Positions 7,873-17,083 of a DNA stretch of 64,000 nucleotides are shown in pieces. This DNA is from Clostridiaceae bacterium (GTDB taxonomy: Bacteria > Bacillota > Clostridia > DSM-8532). The notes below the pieces were generated by a model. The model was not told where the DNA came from and did no database searches. It was given only the letters and a program-made list of their open reading frames with translations. The DNA lies in NCBI GenBank assembly GCA_012719545.1, contig JAAYAD010000054.1:30659-94658 (forward strand). The letters run 5' to 3'. The position numbers and the translations under genes are program-made. How positions within the stretch are numbered: the first letter of the stretch is position 1; every line of letters starts with the position of its first letter.

Positions 7873-8985
7873 TTAGTGAACAATAGCCTTCTCAGTTTCC
7901 TTATCGAAGATATGGCATCTTGCCATGTCAAATATGAGGTTAACATCTTCGCCGGCCTGGGTGGTAGACTTGGGACTTACGCGAGCGGTGAAGTTAACAC
8001 CGTTGATTACCACATACAGGAAGGTTTCGGAACCTAAGCGCTCTGTTACTTCTACATTAGCTCTCAATGTAGTTGTAGCAGGGCTTACAACTCCGGTTTC
8101 CTCATCGTGGATATCTTCAGGACGGATACCAAGTACAACTTCCTTGCCGATATATCCTTCTTTTTCAAGAACTGCTGCCTTGTTGGCGGGAAGCTCAAGC
8201 TTGTTCTCATTGAACTTCAGGTAAACCTTGTCATTCTCCTTCTCAACAACAACGTTTACGAAGTTCATCTGAGGGCTGCCGATAAATCCGGCAACAAACA
8301 GATTGCAAGGCTCATCATAGAGCTTCTGAGGACTGTCAATCTGCTGGATGAAGCCGTCCTTCATAACTACTATTCTTGTACCCATTGTAAGAGCTTCGGT
8401 CTGGTCGTGGGTAACGTAGATGAAGGTTGTGTTAAGCTTCTGGTGAAGCTTGGAAATCTCAGTTCTCATCTGGACTCTGAGCTTTGCATCAAGGTTGGAC
8501 AAAGGTTCGTCCATCAAGAATACCTTAGGCTCACGAACGATTGCGCGACCAAGTGCAACACGCTGTCTCTGTCCGCCAGAAAGTGCCTTGGGCTTTCTGT
8601 CAAGGAGGTGCTCAATGGAAAGAATCCTTGCAGCTTCATGAACTCTTCTCTTTATTTCATCTTTCGGAGTTTTTCTGAGCTTAAGGCCGAACGCCATATT
8701 GTCAAATACTGTCATGTGAGGATATAACGCATAGTTCTGGAATACCATTGCGATATCTCTGTCTTTGGGAGCTACATCGTTACAAAGCTTGTCCCCTATG
8801 TACAATTCTCCGGATGTAATTTCCTCAAGTCCGGCAATCATTCTGAGAGTTGTAGTTTTACCGCAACCAGACGGTCCTACCAAAATAATAAATTCTTTAT
8901 CCTGGATTTCGATGTTAAAATCGCTAACTGCTGTTACTCCTCCGGCGTATGTCTTATAGACATTTTTAAGAACTACTCCAGCCAT
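7873..8985 (-). CDS. msmX: Sugar ABC transporter ATPase, MsmX/UgpC type
   Basis: A 370-residue ATPase of the CUT1 carbohydrate importer class. Walker A GPSGCGKTT lies near residue 38, the signature LSGGQRQRVALGRA near 135, Walker B VFLMDEPLSNLDAKLR follows, and there is a C-terminal OB-fold regulatory region (about 240-370) as in MalK/MsmX. In Firmicutes a single MsmX-like ATPase often energises many sugar importers whose permease operons lack an ATPase. That fits its solitary position here, with its own terminator and no permease genes. GGAGG lies 7 bases before the ATG at 8985; an upstream in-frame start at 9012 is not supported by an SD. Confidence 0.9.
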   Translation of the reverse strand: MAGVVLKNVYKTYAGGVTAVSDFNIEIQDKEFIILVGPSGCGKTTTLRMIAGLEEITSGELYIGDKLCNDVAPKDRDIAMVFQNYALYPHMTVFDNMAFGLKLRKTPKDEIKRRVHEAARILSIEHLLDRKPKALSGGQRQRVALGRAIVREPKVFLMDEPLSNLDAKLRVQMRTEISKLHQKLNTTFIYVTHDQTEALTMGTRIVVMKDGFIQQIDSPQKLYDEPCNLFVAGFIGSPQMNFVNVVVEKENDKVYLKFNENKLELPANKAAVLEKEGYIGKEVVLGIRPEDIHDEETGVVSPATTTLRANVEVTERLGSETFLYVVINGVNFTARVSPKSTTQAGEDVNLIFDMARCHIFDKETEKAIVH

Positions 8986-9172
8986 TAAATTTCCTCCTAT
9001 TTTCCGATGCAAAGCATCTTTTTTATATAACTACTGTAGCACCTTATTTGTGAAATAAACTACTCTATTAATCACCAAAAATAAAAAAATCCTTTTGGCT
9101 ACTTTGCATAAGCAAAAATACACAATTTTAAATTAAAATTTATGATAAAAATCACGTCTTAAAAATCCAGCA

Positions 9173-9201
9173 TTGAATTCTTATGCATTTATGTGTATAA
9201 T
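9173..9201 (+). promoter_or_regulatory. argC promoter with overlapping ArgR/AhrC-like box
   Basis: TTGAAT at 9173-9178 and TATAAT at 9196-9201 are separated by exactly 17 bases, a good sigma-A promoter. Bases 9174-9187 read TGAATTCTTATGCA, close to the ArgR/AhrC half-site pair TGAAT-N4-ATTCA with one arm mismatch, and would cover the -35 and spacer. The resulting leader would be about 230 bases long; it holds a short GCCCG/CGGGC stem (9281-9285 with 9302-9306) followed by TATTTTT that could be an attenuator. Arginine repression is inferred, not shown. Confidence 0.55.
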
Positions 9202-9436
9202 TATTACGCCAAGCAGGAAGTTTTCCTTGTATCGCCAAAACAATGCTCCATCCAGCTGCAACATATATTTCAAGGCGTTTGCCCGCCTATGGATCCAAAT
9301 ACGGGCTATTTTTATATTATTGAATTAATATGCGTAACTATAAGACCGAATAAATTATTGTAAATATTTAATTTAATAATAATATTTGCAGGAGTATAAT
9401 AGATGGGAAATAAAGCTAGTTCTACGGGAGGCAGCC

Positions 9437-10480
9437 ATGATTAAATTAGGAATTATCGGTTCAACGGGCTATGTAGGCGCAGAAATAGTCCGAATTCTGG
9501 CAGCAAGAAAAGATGTGGAAATTACAGTTGTCACATCGGAAAGCTTTACAGGAAAACCCTATTCTGAAGTCTATCCCTCTTTGCGCGGAATTTTTGATAA
9601 GACGTGCGAGGAAATGGATATTGATAGAATAGCCCATAAGGCAGATTATTTTATAACCGCTCTTCCTCATGGTGTTTCGGCAAAGATAGTAAATCAGCTT
9701 CTTTCCAAAGGAAAACGCGTGCTGGACCACAGCGCCGATTTCAGGTTCAGGGATGTTAAGGTATATGAGGAATGGTACAAGGTTGAGCATCCTGCAAAAG
9801 ATTTGACAAAGGATGCAGTTTACGGGCTTCCTGAGCTTTACAGGGATAAAATAAAAGATGCCCGTCTTGTTGCAAATCCAGGCTGTTATCCCACATGTTC
9901 CATTTTAGGCATTGCTCCTGCCCTTTCAAACAAACTGGTGTCCGCAAAGGGTATAATAATCAATGCTGCATCGGGTGTGTCGGGTGCAGGAAGAAAAAGC
10001 GATCTTTCCTACTCCTTCTGTGAAACAGCTGAAAATTTCAAGGCATATGGAGTAAGCAGCCACCGCCATACCCCTGAAATTGAACAGGAATTATCTCAAC
10101 TTTCCGGCGAGGAAGTCGTAATATCTTTTACTCCCCATCTTGCTCCAATGAAACGTGGCATGCTGGCTACAATATATATGGATCTTAATGATACGGGCTT
10201 ACAGTTAGAGGAGATACATGCAGTATACCGCGAATTTTATAAAAATGAGCCCTTTGTAAGGATTCTTCCTGTTGGAAAGTTTCCTGAAACCAAATTTGTG
10301 GCAGGCTCCAACTTTGTTGATATAGGAATATCAGTTGACAAAAGACTCAACAGGCTTATTGTGGTATCGGCTCTGGACAATCTGGGCAAAGGCTCCGCAA
10401 GCCAGGCCATACAGGCCCTTAACATAATGGCAGGAATAGACGAAACCGAAGGTCTTATAAGGCCTGGGCTCTATATATGA
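9437..10480 (+). CDS. argC: N-acetyl-gamma-glutamyl-phosphate reductase
   Basis: 347 residues; the NADPH-dependent third step of arginine synthesis, reducing N-acetylglutamyl phosphate to the semialdehyde. The Rossmann motif GIIGSTGYVGAEIVRIL opens the protein, the active-site cysteine lies in VANPGCYPT (near 145), and the HRHTPEIEQEL and GMLATIYMDL segments of the catalytic domain are present. A GGGAGG sits 6 bases before the ATG at 9437; a longer frame starting at 9386 has no SD. argB follows 101 bases later, but argJ and argD, which usually sit between or after them in Clostridia, are absent from this window. Confidence 0.95.
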   Translation: MIKLGIIGSTGYVGAEIVRILAARKDVEITVVTSESFTGKPYSEVYPSLRGIFDKTCEEMDIDRIAHKADYFITALPHGVSAKIVNQLLSKGKRVLDHSADFRFRDVKVYEEWYKVEHPAKDLTKDAVYGLPELYRDKIKDARLVANPGCYPTCSILGIAPALSNKLVSAKGIIINAASGVSGAGRKSDLSYSFCETAENFKAYGVSSHRHTPEIEQELSQLSGEEVVISFTPHLAPMKRGMLATIYMDLNDTGLQLEEIHAVYREFYKNEPFVRILPVGKFPETKFVAGSNFVDIGISVDKRLNRLIVVSALDNLGKGSASQAIQALNIMAGIDETEGLIRPGLYI

Positions 10481-10581
10481 TCATTTTTAAACTTACAATC
10501 GTATTTTAAAATGTAATGTGCTAATATGAAAGATGCCGTGTTTAAATCAGCATCAGTAAGGCAGAAAGGTGAAAGAGGACA

Positions 10582-11493
10582 ATGTTTGATTATAGCGAAA
10601 TAATTAAAAAAGCCGGAATTCTGGTAGAGGCCCTGCCCTATATTCAGGCTCTGGCGGGCAAAACCGTTGTTATAAAATACGGCGGAAATGCCATGATAAA
10701 TGATGAGCTCAAACACTCCGTCATGGAAGACATAACTCTATTAAAATATATAGGTCTTAATCCGGTGGTGGTTCACGGAGGCGGGCCTGATATTACCAAG
10801 GCACTTAAGAATTTCAATATTGAATCTGAGTTTATCAATGGCCTTAGAAAAACAGATGAAAAGACCATGGAAGTTGCCCAGATGGTTTTGGTGGGAAAGA
10901 CCAACAAGGAAATTGTATCCCTTATAAACCAGAAGGGCGGCAAAGCCGTTGGAATATGCGGAATAGACGGAATGCTTATTGAATGCGAAAAGCATTATGA
11001 GACAATTGACGGAAAAAAAGTGGACCTAGGCTATGTGGGCGAGATAGTAAAAATCAATACCCATGTACTCGAAGTCCTCTCCAAAGATGAATATATACCG
11101 GTTGTGGCGCCCATAGGCACCGACAGTACCGGACAGAGCTACAACATAAATGCCGATACCGTTGCTGCCGAACTTGCAATTGCGCTTAAAGCAGAAAAAC
11201 TAATACTCCTTACCGATGTTGAAGGGGTAAAGGACTCAAGGAATAAGGATAGCATAATTCACGCTATCACATGCGAAGAGGTTCACAGGCTTATTAAAGA
11301 AAATATAATAGTAGACGGTATGATACCGAAGGTTATGGGATGCGTTCATGCCCTTGAAAACGGCGTGGGAAGAGCGCATATTATAGACGGCCGAATACCT
11401 CACTGCATACTTCTTGAAATCTTCACCAACAAGGGTATTGGAACAATGATTACCCAAAAAATCAAACCCTATTACGAAAATGAAAAACTATAA
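10582..11493 (+). CDS. argB: Acetylglutamate kinase
   Basis: 303 residues, phosphorylating N-acetylglutamate in the second step of arginine synthesis. The amino-acid kinase fold is evident: [11 protein letters not shown] at the N-terminus, the [10 protein letters not shown] glycine loop near 65-72, [12 protein letters not shown] near 190 and LLTDVEGV near 212. The C-terminal IVDGMIPKV and a GTMI ending match the family. An AGGTGAAAGAGG-type SD precedes the ATG. It is separated from argC by 101 bases without an obvious terminator, so the two are probably cotranscribed. Arginine-sensitive forms carry a longer N-terminal helix like the one seen here ([20 protein letters not shown]), so feedback inhibition is possible. 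Confidence 0.95.
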   Translation: MFDYSEIIKKAGILVEALPYIQALAGKTVVIKYGGNAMINDELKHSVMEDITLLKYIGLNPVVVHGGGPDITKALKNFNIESEFINGLRKTDEKTMEVAQMVLVGKTNKEIVSLINQKGGKAVGICGIDGMLIECEKHYETIDGKKVDLGYVGEIVKINTHVLEVLSKDEYIPVVAPIGTDSTGQSYNINADTVAAELAIALKAEKLILLTDVEGVKDSRNKDSIIHAITCEEVHRLIKENIIVDGMIPKVMGCVHALENGVGRAHIIDGRIPHCILLEIFTNKGIGTMITQKIKPYYENEKL

Positions 11494-11501
11494 ATCCAAT
11501 G

Positions 11502-11530
11502 TTTACATTACCGGTGCCTTGGCTTATAAT
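11502..11530 (+). promoter_or_regulatory. glnS promoter
   Basis: TTTACA at 11502-11507 and TATAAT at 11525-11530 with a 17-base spacer, immediately after argB, so glnS has its own sigma-A-type promoter. CCGGTGCC at 11511-11518 is the exact complement of GGCACCGG at 11557-11564, which is followed by ACTTTTG; that inverted repeat could form a weak argB terminator or a structure around the start site. No T-box consensus was found. Confidence 0.6.
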
Positions 11531-11617
11531 AACCAATAATGGAATTTGGTGCGTCAGGCACCGGACTTTTGTAATTTGAAGGGTTTTGCCCAATCTTACA
11601 AGAAGGCGTGTACGTTT

Positions 11618-13309
11618 ATGGAAGAGACAGGAAAGGTGCAGAAGAATTTTATTGAGGAAATTATTGAAGAAGATTTAAGAACAGGCCGGATAAAGGAGGT
11701 TCACACACGTTTCCCTCCCGAGCCAAACGGTTATTTGCATATTGGCCACACCAAGGCTATGTGCATTGACTTCGGCATGGCATTAAAATATGGCGGCAAA
11801 TGCAACCTCCGCTTTGATGATACCAATCCGACCAAAGAAGATGTTGAATATGTAGATGCCATCATTGAAGACATAAAGTGGATGGGATACGATTTTGGGG
11901 ACCGCCTGTATTACGGCTCAGATTACAGTGACCAGATCTTTGAGTATGCCGTAAAACTTATAAAGAAGGGTCTGGCATACGTTGATGATCTTAGTCAGGA
12001 AGAGATTCGCGAATACCGCGGAACCCTGACCGAGCCGGGCAAGGAAAGCCCATACCGCAACAGGTCCATTGAGGAAAACCTTGACCTTTTCATGAGAATG
12101 AAAAACGGTGAATTCGATACCGGTGAAAAGGTTTTAAGGGCAAAGATTGACATGGCCTCTCCCAACATTAACATGAGGGACCCGGTTATCTACCGCATAA
12201 AGAAGGAGCGCCACCATCGTACCGGGGATAAATGGTGCATATATCCCATGTACGACTTTGCTCATCCATTGCAGGACGCAATCGAGGGTATCACCCATTC
12301 CCTGTGTTCCATTGAATATGCCGATCACCGTCCTCTGTACGAATGGGTGCTGGAGAAGCTTGAAATCGAGAATCCGCCCCGCCAGTATGAGTTTGCGAGG
12401 CTCAACATTAATTACACCGTAATGAGCAAGCGCAAGCTGCGCGAACTGGTTGAAAAGCAGTATGTATCAGGATGGGATGACCCGAGAATGCCTACGCTTT
12501 GCGCATTAAGGCGCCGGGGATTTACTCCTGAAGCCATAAAGAATTTTATCGAACTGGTGGGCGTATCAAGGACCAACAGCGTTGCCGACTGGGGTCTTTT
12601 GGAGCACTGCGTCCGTGAGCACTTAAATAAAATCTGCGACAGGGTTATGGCGGTATTGAATCCGTTGAAGGTTGTCATTGAGAATTACCCTGATGACCTT
12701 GAAGAAGAGTTTAATGTAGAAAATAACCCTGAAATGCCTGAGAGAGGTACAAGAAAAGTGCCCTTCTCAAAGGAAATCTATATTGAGCGGGACGACTTCA
12801 TGGTTAATCCTCCCCCCAAGTATTTCCGCTTAAAGCCCGATGGCGAAGTAAGGCTAAAAAATGCTTACTTCATTAAATGTACTGGCTATGAAACTGATGA
12901 AAACGGAAATGTTACTTTGGTCAAAGCCGTATATGACCCGGCATCCAGGGGCGGAGAATCACCCGACGGACGCAAAGTTAAGGGAACTATCCACTGGGTA
13001 TCTGCAAAGCATGCCATTGACGCTGAAGTAAGGCTATACGACATGCTCTTCAAAGTGGAAAATCCCGATGACGTTCCTGAGGGAGGAGATTACAAGGATA
13101 ATCTCAACCCCAATTCACTTACAGTTCTTAAAAACTGCAAGCTGGAGCCTGTTCTTAAGGACGCAAAACCCGGTGACAGATTCCAGTTCCTGCGCATGGG
13201 ATATTTCTGCGTAGACAATAAGGATTCAAAGCCCGGAGCTCTTGTTTTCAACAGAACAGTGGGCTTAAAGGATACCTGGGCAAAGATTGCTTCAAAAAAT
13301 CAAGCATAA
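11618..13309 (+). CDS. glnS: Glutaminyl-tRNA synthetase
   Basis: 563 residues, class I aminoacyl-tRNA synthetase charging tRNA-Gln directly. The HIGH motif is HIGHTKA near 41, preceded by FPPEPNGYL, and the KMSKS equivalent is VMSKRKL near 270. The discriminating GlnRS sequences RFDDTNP and YDFAHPLQD are present, and the C-terminal half is the two-lobed beta-barrel anticodon-binding domain (from about 345). Many Firmicutes lack GlnRS and use amidated Glu-tRNA-Gln, so this gene indicates a lineage that acquired it. The ATG at 11618 gives the canonical N-terminus; an earlier in-frame GTG would add unrelated sequence. A strong terminator follows. Confidence 0.95.
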   Translation: MEETGKVQKNFIEEIIEEDLRTGRIKEVHTRFPPEPNGYLHIGHTKAMCIDFGMALKYGGKCNLRFDDTNPTKEDVEYVDAIIEDIKWMGYDFGDRLYYGSDYSDQIFEYAVKLIKKGLAYVDDLSQEEIREYRGTLTEPGKESPYRNRSIEENLDLFMRMKNGEFDTGEKVLRAKIDMASPNINMRDPVIYRIKKERHHRTGDKWCIYPMYDFAHPLQDAIEGITHSLCSIEYADHRPLYEWVLEKLEIENPPRQYEFARLNINYTVMSKRKLRELVEKQYVSGWDDPRMPTLCALRRRGFTPEAIKNFIELVGVSRTNSVADWGLLEHCVREHLNKICDRVMAVLNPLKVVIENYPDDLEEEFNVENNPEMPERGTRKVPFSKEIYIERDDFMVNPPPKYFRLKPDGEVRLKNAYFIKCTGYETDENGNVTLVKAVYDPASRGGESPDGRKVKGTIHWVSAKHAIDAEVRLYDMLFKVENPDDVPEGGDYKDNLNPNSLTVLKNCKLEPVLKDAKPGDRFQFLRMGYFCVDNKDSKPGALVFNRTVGLKDTWAKIASKNQA

Positions 13310-13343
13310 AAAGTAAAAAAACATTAAGTTTAATAAAAATAAC

Positions 13344-13378
13344 AAGAGGTAAGTTATAAGTAGACTTACCTCTTTTTT
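13344..13378 (+). terminator. Rho-independent terminator of glnS
   Basis: AAGAGGTAAGT at 13344-13354 pairs perfectly with ACTTACCTCTT at 13364-13374 across a 9-base loop and is followed by TTTT. It lies 34 bases after the glnS stop. Confidence 0.92.
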
Positions 13379-13534
13379 ATGCTTCTTAATGCTTATAAAC
13401 CCGCAAAAAAGCAAGAAGCAGTCTGTTAAGATAAATTAATAGCTTCTGGTACTTTGAGGTATGTCTGGTTAATATTTATCCACTGTGGATACATTAATTA
13501 TGACCCACAATCTACTTTAAAAGGGGGTAGAAAT

Positions 13535-14491
13535 ATGAACCTTCGCGATATTCATAAAGCCGTAATAATAGGTGCAGGTTTTGTAGGCTCCACAACAGCC
13601 TATACCCTCATGTTAAGCGGCCTTTTTTCAGAGCTTGTAATAATAGACATAAATGAGACCAAGGCAAAAGGGGAAGTCATGGATCTTAACCACGGAATCC
13701 CCTTTGCAAAGCCTGTAAAGATTTATCAGGGAACATATGCCGACTGCAAGAATGCAGATTTGATAATTATATCTGCAGGCGCCAACCAGAAAGAAGGGGA
13801 AACCCGCATAGACCTTGTCAACAAAAACACCGTAATCTTTAAAAGCATTATCTCCCAGGTAGTAAAATACACTAATCCGGAAGATTCAATTATCCTTGTT
13901 GTGACAAATCCGGTGGATATACTGACATATGTTACATGGAAGCTTTCGGATTTTCCAAGCAACAGGGTTATTGGCTCAGGTACTGTTCTGGATACGGCCC
14001 GTTTCAGGTATTTAATTGGCGAGCATGTGGGAGTAGATCCCCGAAATGTCCATGGATATATACTGGGAGAGCACGGTGACAGTGAGCTTGCTGCCTGGAG
14101 CCTTACAAATATTGCAGGCATGACCATGAATGATTACTGCAAATCCTGCGGCGGATGCAAGGATAGCCTCAATATGGCCAAAATATTCGAGGATGTCAAA
14201 AACGCCGCATATGAAATAATTAAGGCCAAGGGAGCCACATATTATGCAGTTGCCCTTGCGGTTCAGCGCATAAGTGAGGCAATAATGCGGGACGAACATT
14301 CTATACTGACTGTTTCAAGCGTTATGGACGGTCAATACGGCCTTAAAGACGTATCTATAAGTGTTCCAACCCTTGTGGACAGGCAGGGCATCAGCAAGGT
14401 TATAGAAGTGCAGCTTTCACCTCAGGAAATGGAGCTTCTTAACAAATCGGCAGACACTTTAAAAAGCGTTATAAAGCAGTTAAAGCTCTGA
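13535..14491 (+). CDS. ldh: L-lactate dehydrogenase
   Basis: 318 residues, NADH-dependent reduction of pyruvate to L-lactate in fermentation. The dinucleotide motif [13 protein letters not shown] is at the N-terminus, the substrate loop reads [13 protein letters not shown], where the Gln (not Arg as in malate dehydrogenase) marks lactate specificity, and the catalytic GEHGDSE is near 180. The [12 protein letters not shown] and [12 protein letters not shown] segments are also family-typical. GGGGG lies about 8 bases before the ATG at 13535; a longer frame from 13454 has no SD. It is monocistronic, with a terminator on each side. Confidence 0.95.
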   Translation: MNLRDIHKAVIIGAGFVGSTTAYTLMLSGLFSELVIIDINETKAKGEVMDLNHGIPFAKPVKIYQGTYADCKNADLIIISAGANQKEGETRIDLVNKNTVIFKSIISQVVKYTNPEDSIILVVTNPVDILTYVTWKLSDFPSNRVIGSGTVLDTARFRYLIGEHVGVDPRNVHGYILGEHGDSELAAWSLTNIAGMTMNDYCKSCGGCKDSLNMAKIFEDVKNAAYEIIKAKGATYYAVALAVQRISEAIMRDEHSILTVSSVMDGQYGLKDVSISVPTLVDRQGISKVIEVQLSPQEMELLNKSADTLKSVIKQLKL

Positions 14492-14549
14492 AATAAAAGA
14501 ATGTAAAATCATTTGCCGGAAGCACTCAAATCAATTTTCGGCATGAAAA

Positions 14550-14590
14550 ACAGGCAAACCCAACCTACGGGCTTGCCTGTTATATTTATC
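14550..14590. terminator. Bidirectional terminator between ldh and divIC
   Basis: ACAGGCAAACCC at 14550-14561 pairs with GGGCTTGCCTGT at 14569-14580 (11 of 12 positions) around a 7-base loop. The plus strand continues TATATTTATC, the minus strand TTTTTC, so it can end both the ldh and the convergent divIC transcripts. Confidence 0.85.
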
Positions 14591-14624
14591 CCCATTATTG
14601 TTATCAATTTAAGTATTAGAGCCA

Positions 14625-14903
14625 TTACTTGTTTATGTCTACGAAGACCTTTTCTCCATCCTTAACCATACCCAGCTTCTCACGGGCTATTTTCTCAATG
14701 CTCTCATCGCTTGAGATTTCTTCCTTCTGCTTTAAAAGCTCCTGCTTTTTCTCTTTTTCTTTTTCTATCTTCCGCTCAATTTCACTGATTTTTAAATTGA
14801 GCATATAGAGCTGGTTTGATTGTGAATGGTAAGCAAAAGCACCATAAAGGAATATGGCTGCCAACAGAGGTGTTACCCACCAACCTTTTTTTGTCTTCCG
14901 CAC
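14625..14903 (-). CDS. divIC: Septum formation initiator DivIC (FtsB-like)
   Basis: 92 residues: a short basic cytoplasmic head, one membrane helix at about 10-27 and an extracellular leucine-zipper coiled coil (about 35-65), ending in ESIEKIAREKLGMVKDGEKVFV, the conserved tail of the DivIC/FtsB family. It forms a trimeric complex with DivIB and FtsL that activates septal peptidoglycan synthesis. The start is GTG at 14903 with AAGGAAGG about 11 bases upstream. Its position after yabP-yabQ is the conserved Firmicutes arrangement. The 118-base gap after yabQ contains a possible own promoter (TTGCAT, then TATAAT). Confidence 0.9.
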   Translation of the reverse strand: MRKTKKGWWVTPLLAAIFLYGAFAYHSQSNQLYMLNLKISEIERKIEKEKEKKQELLKQKEEISSDESIEKIAREKLGMVKDGEKVFVDINK

Positions 14904-15021
14904 AAGTACCAGGCCCTTCCTTTTTTTCTTTAGTAAAAATAGCTTTTTTGTTATTATATCATTTTCCCATAAAATGCAACAGAGTCTTTAGACCTATCTG
15001 TCCCACATTATTTAAATTGGT

Positions 15022-15498
15022 TTACTTCTTAACAAAGGCATTTCTGAGCCGGATAAAGCTGACCCTTGCCCTGTATCCTTCAAGGGCTATCCTGTTTTTG
15101 GCTTTACCCGTAATTTTGCGCAGTTTGATCATAAATACATGGAATATAGGCCTTAGAAATTTCAGAATTTCTTTAAAAGGCCACAAAAGAATTCTTATTA
15201 TGGTTGTAAGAAGCCATAATGTGGGTTTGCTTAAAATGCTCCAGTAGGATATGGCTCCCAGTACAGCACCTGCAAAAAAATACGGCCTTGTTTCACCGCT
15301 GCTTAGGATATAGGAGGACAAAAACAGAATTACAGCTGCGCATATCCAGAACAGGCAGTCCTCAATATTGACCAAAAGCGGCCTTGTTTTCCAGAAACGT
15401 CTTTTTAGCCGGAAAAGGTCATATAAAAAGGCCAAAATAACGCCGGCTGCTCCTGCTCCTCCAAAAACCGTCAATTCATACGCTACATTATTATGCAT
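15022..15498 (-). CDS. yabQ: Spore cortex biosynthesis protein YabQ
   Basis: 158 residues, an integral membrane protein required for spore cortex formation in Bacillus, where it localises to the forespore envelope. About four hydrophobic segments are visible (10-28, 45-66, 72-88, 92-110), then a basic C-terminal tail. The YDLFRLKRRFWKTRPLLVNIEDCLFW stretch, split here only for reference to its 26-50 position, is the most characteristic part of the family. It starts 13 bases after yabP, so translation is probably linked. Sequence drift in this family is high, so the name rests on both motif and synteny. Confidence 0.88.
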   Translation of the reverse strand: MHNNVAYELTVFGGAGAAGVILAFLYDLFRLKRRFWKTRPLLVNIEDCLFWICAAVILFLSSYILSSGETRPYFFAGAVLGAISYWSILSKPTLWLLTTIIRILLWPFKEILKFLRPIFHVFMIKLRKITGKAKNRIALEGYRARVSFIRLRNAFVKK

Positions 15499-15511
15499 AG
15501 CCTAAGCCTCT

Positions 15512-15802
15512 CTATCTAAAAAATCCCGAAAAGAAGCCCCCTTTTCTTTGCGGTGCAACATTATCCATGTATTCAAATGCGCCTATATCTCCCTCCACAT
15601 CTATTTCTGCAGTTTCCACATTAAGCTTGTTTATATGCATTCCGTTTCCCCTGACCACCAGAATACCCAATTCGGTATCAAGGACGATGCACTCCTCATT
15701 AAAGCTCTCCACATGATTTACTCCGGATATTAACAGGCGTCGTCTGTCTTTTAGGATAATATTTTGCGCGCGCTGTTCAAGACCCTTGCGTTCATCAGCC
15801 AT
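15512..15802 (-). CDS. yabP: Sporulation protein YabP
   Basis: 96 residues, a small YabP/YqfC-family protein required for sporulation under mother-cell sigma-E control in Bacillus. It shows LKDRRRLLISGVNHVESFNEE at the N-terminus, the LVVRGNGMHINKLNVETAEIDVEG core with the family's G-L-I-K-rich beta pattern, and a Gly/Phe-rich end (GGFFSGFFR). GGGAGGTG lies 7 bases before the ATG at 15802; the longer frame upstream has no SD and overlaps a candidate promoter. It forms an operon with yabQ. Confidence 0.9.
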   Translation of the reverse strand: MADERKGLEQRAQNIILKDRRRLLISGVNHVESFNEECIVLDTELGILVVRGNGMHINKLNVETAEIDVEGDIGAFEYMDNVAPQRKGGFFSGFFR

Positions 15803-15855
15803 AACAGCACCTCCCATAAGCTTATGTGAACATAGGACAAATGTTCCGTCCATTG

Positions 15856-15884
15856 ATTCTATGCACAAGCCTTTATACTTATGA
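15856..15884 (-). promoter_or_regulatory. Candidate sigma-E promoter for yabP-yabQ
   Basis: Read on the minus strand, TCATAAG (15884-15878) and CATAGAAT (15863-15856) are 14 bases apart, matching the sigma-E consensus KMATATT-N14/15-CATACANT at 5 of 7 and 6-7 of 8 positions. It lies 54 bases upstream of the yabP ATG and after the rqcP terminator, so a separate sporulation transcript is expected. yabP and yabQ are sigma-E genes in Bacillus subtilis. Confidence 0.5.
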
Positions 15885-15969
15885 CCGCAAGGTAAGGGCT
15901 ATTTTAATGCGTTCTGACATATCAAACGAACCAACTTAATTTATCCTGGTTTAAATATATTCCGACATT

Positions 15970-16002
15970 ATAAAAAAATAAAACTCCTGTTTTACAGGAG
16001 TT
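15970..16002 (-). terminator. Terminator overlapping the rqcP stop codon
   Basis: On the minus strand AACTCCTGT, a 3-base loop and ACAGGAGTT form a perfect 9-bp stem followed by TTATTTTTTTATAA. The rqcP TAA lies at the end of the first arm and in the loop, so the last codons of the gene are part of the terminator. Confidence 0.9.
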
Positions 16003-16231
16003 CATACATTTCAGCTATATCTTCCTTTTTGACATGCTCGGAAATTTTCAGTACCTTAAACCTGGTAGTATTCTGACCAAAACGTATTTCCACAATATCT
16101 CCCACTTTGACCTCGCTTCCCGGTTTTGCAATCTTGCCATTTATGGTTACTCTCTCATTGGAGCAGGCCTCATTTGCCAATGTTCTTCTCTTAATTATTC
16201 TGCTTACCTTCAAAAATTTATCTATACGCAT
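15992..16231 (-). CDS. rqcP: S4-domain ribosome quality control protein RqcP (YabO)
   Basis: 79 residues, almost entirely an S4 RNA-binding domain: MRIDKFLKVSRIIKRRTLANEAC, then VTINGKIAKPGSEVKVGDIVEI. RqcP/YabO binds stalled 50S subunits with RqcH during alanine tailing of incomplete proteins; the family was earlier called Hsp15-like. GGGGTG lies 7 bases before the ATG, and the gene starts 11 bases after mazG, so it is probably cotranscribed with it. The gene coding for HU, often found between mazG and rqcP in other Clostridia, is absent. Confidence 0.92.
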   Translation of the reverse strand: MRIDKFLKVSRIIKRRTLANEACSNERVTINGKIAKPGSEVKVGDIVEIRFGQNTTRFKVLKISEHVKKEDIAEMYELL

Positions 16232-16242
16232 ATTTTCACCCC

Positions 16243-17037
16243 TTAACCCTCCTTTTCAAGGCTCTTGGCCTCATCCCAGAGGGCATCCATCTCATTTAAT
16301 GTCATCTCATTTAAGTTCTTTCCCTGTTCCCTTGCCTTGGTTTCCACATATTCAAAGCGCCTTATGAATTTATTTACGGTGGCAGTAAGAGCAAGCTCGG
16401 GCTGAACTTTCAAAAACCTTGCCACATTAACTACGGCAAAAAGAAGGTCGCCAATTTCTTCTTCAATATATGCCGGATCCCCTTGCTTATAGGCCTGGCT
16501 GAGCTCATTGGTCTCCTCAAGGATTTTCTTGAAGGCATCCTCAGTATTGTCCCAGTCAAAGCCTACCTGAGCAGCCTTCTGCTGCACCTTAAAGCTTCTC
16601 ATAAGGGCAGGAAGATTGGACGGAACATCCTTAAGAACCTGAGTCTGTGTTTTATGTCCTTTCTCGCTCTTTTTTACCTCTTCCCATATTTTCATTACAT
16701 CATCTGAATTTTGTGCTTCTTCATCGCCAAAAACATGCCTGTGCCTGCTTACCATTTTTTTGCATACGCCGTCTATGACATCATCCATGTCGAAGGTGCC
16801 GGCCTCTTTTGCTATCTGGGCATGGAATACAACCTGAAGAAGAAGGTCTCCCAATTCGTCCTTAAGTTTATCGGGATTTTCCTCATCTATTGCCTCGAGA
16901 ACTTCATATGATTCTTCTATTAAGTAACGCTTAAGGGATTTATGATCCTGCTCCCTGTCCCAGGGGCATCCGTCAGGCGCCCTAAGCCTCGTCATTATGT
17001 CAAGCAAATCCTTAAATGAATAACGCTTGTCTTCCAT
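16243..17037 (-). CDS. mazG: Nucleoside triphosphate pyrophosphohydrolase MazG
   Basis: 264 residues with two tandem MazG all-alpha domains, cleaving NTPs to NMP and pyrophosphate as house-cleaning or to modulate the stringent response. The N-terminal domain carries LRAPDGCPWDREQDHKSL, EESYEVLEAI and the metal-binding ELGDLLLQVVFHAQIA (about 40-80). The second has EETNELSQAY and EEIGDLLFAVVNVARF (about 165-205). This is the short form without the methyltransferase domain fused in Bacillus YabN. GGAAGG lies 5 bases before the ATG, just after a perfect hairpin (GGGCTA/TAGCCC, 17048-17061). Confidence 0.95.
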   Translation of the reverse strand: MEDKRYSFKDLLDIMTRLRAPDGCPWDREQDHKSLKRYLIEESYEVLEAIDEENPDKLKDELGDLLLQVVFHAQIAKEAGTFDMDDVIDGVCKKMVSRHRHVFGDEEAQNSDDVMKIWEEVKKSEKGHKTQTQVLKDVPSNLPALMRSFKVQQKAAQVGFDWDNTEDAFKKILEETNELSQAYKQGDPAYIEEEIGDLLFAVVNVARFLKVQPELALTATVNKFIRRFEYVETKAREQGKNLNEMTLNEMDALWDEAKSLEKEG

Positions 17038-17083
17038 TTATCCTTCCGGGCTATTTAGCCCCTCTCCTTTCTTTATTATGTAT

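Noticed and set aside
8107..8727. 206-residue plus-strand ORF
   Set aside because: Antisense of msmX, whose motifs are perfect; no SD and no family pattern.
11531..11617. T-box leader before glnS
   Set aside because: No TGGNACCGCG-like T-box or specifier stem was found; only simple inverted repeats.
13400..13534. Rex operator before ldh
   Set aside because: TGTTAA and TTAATA half-sites are present, but the spacing is 6 rather than 4 and the match is weak.
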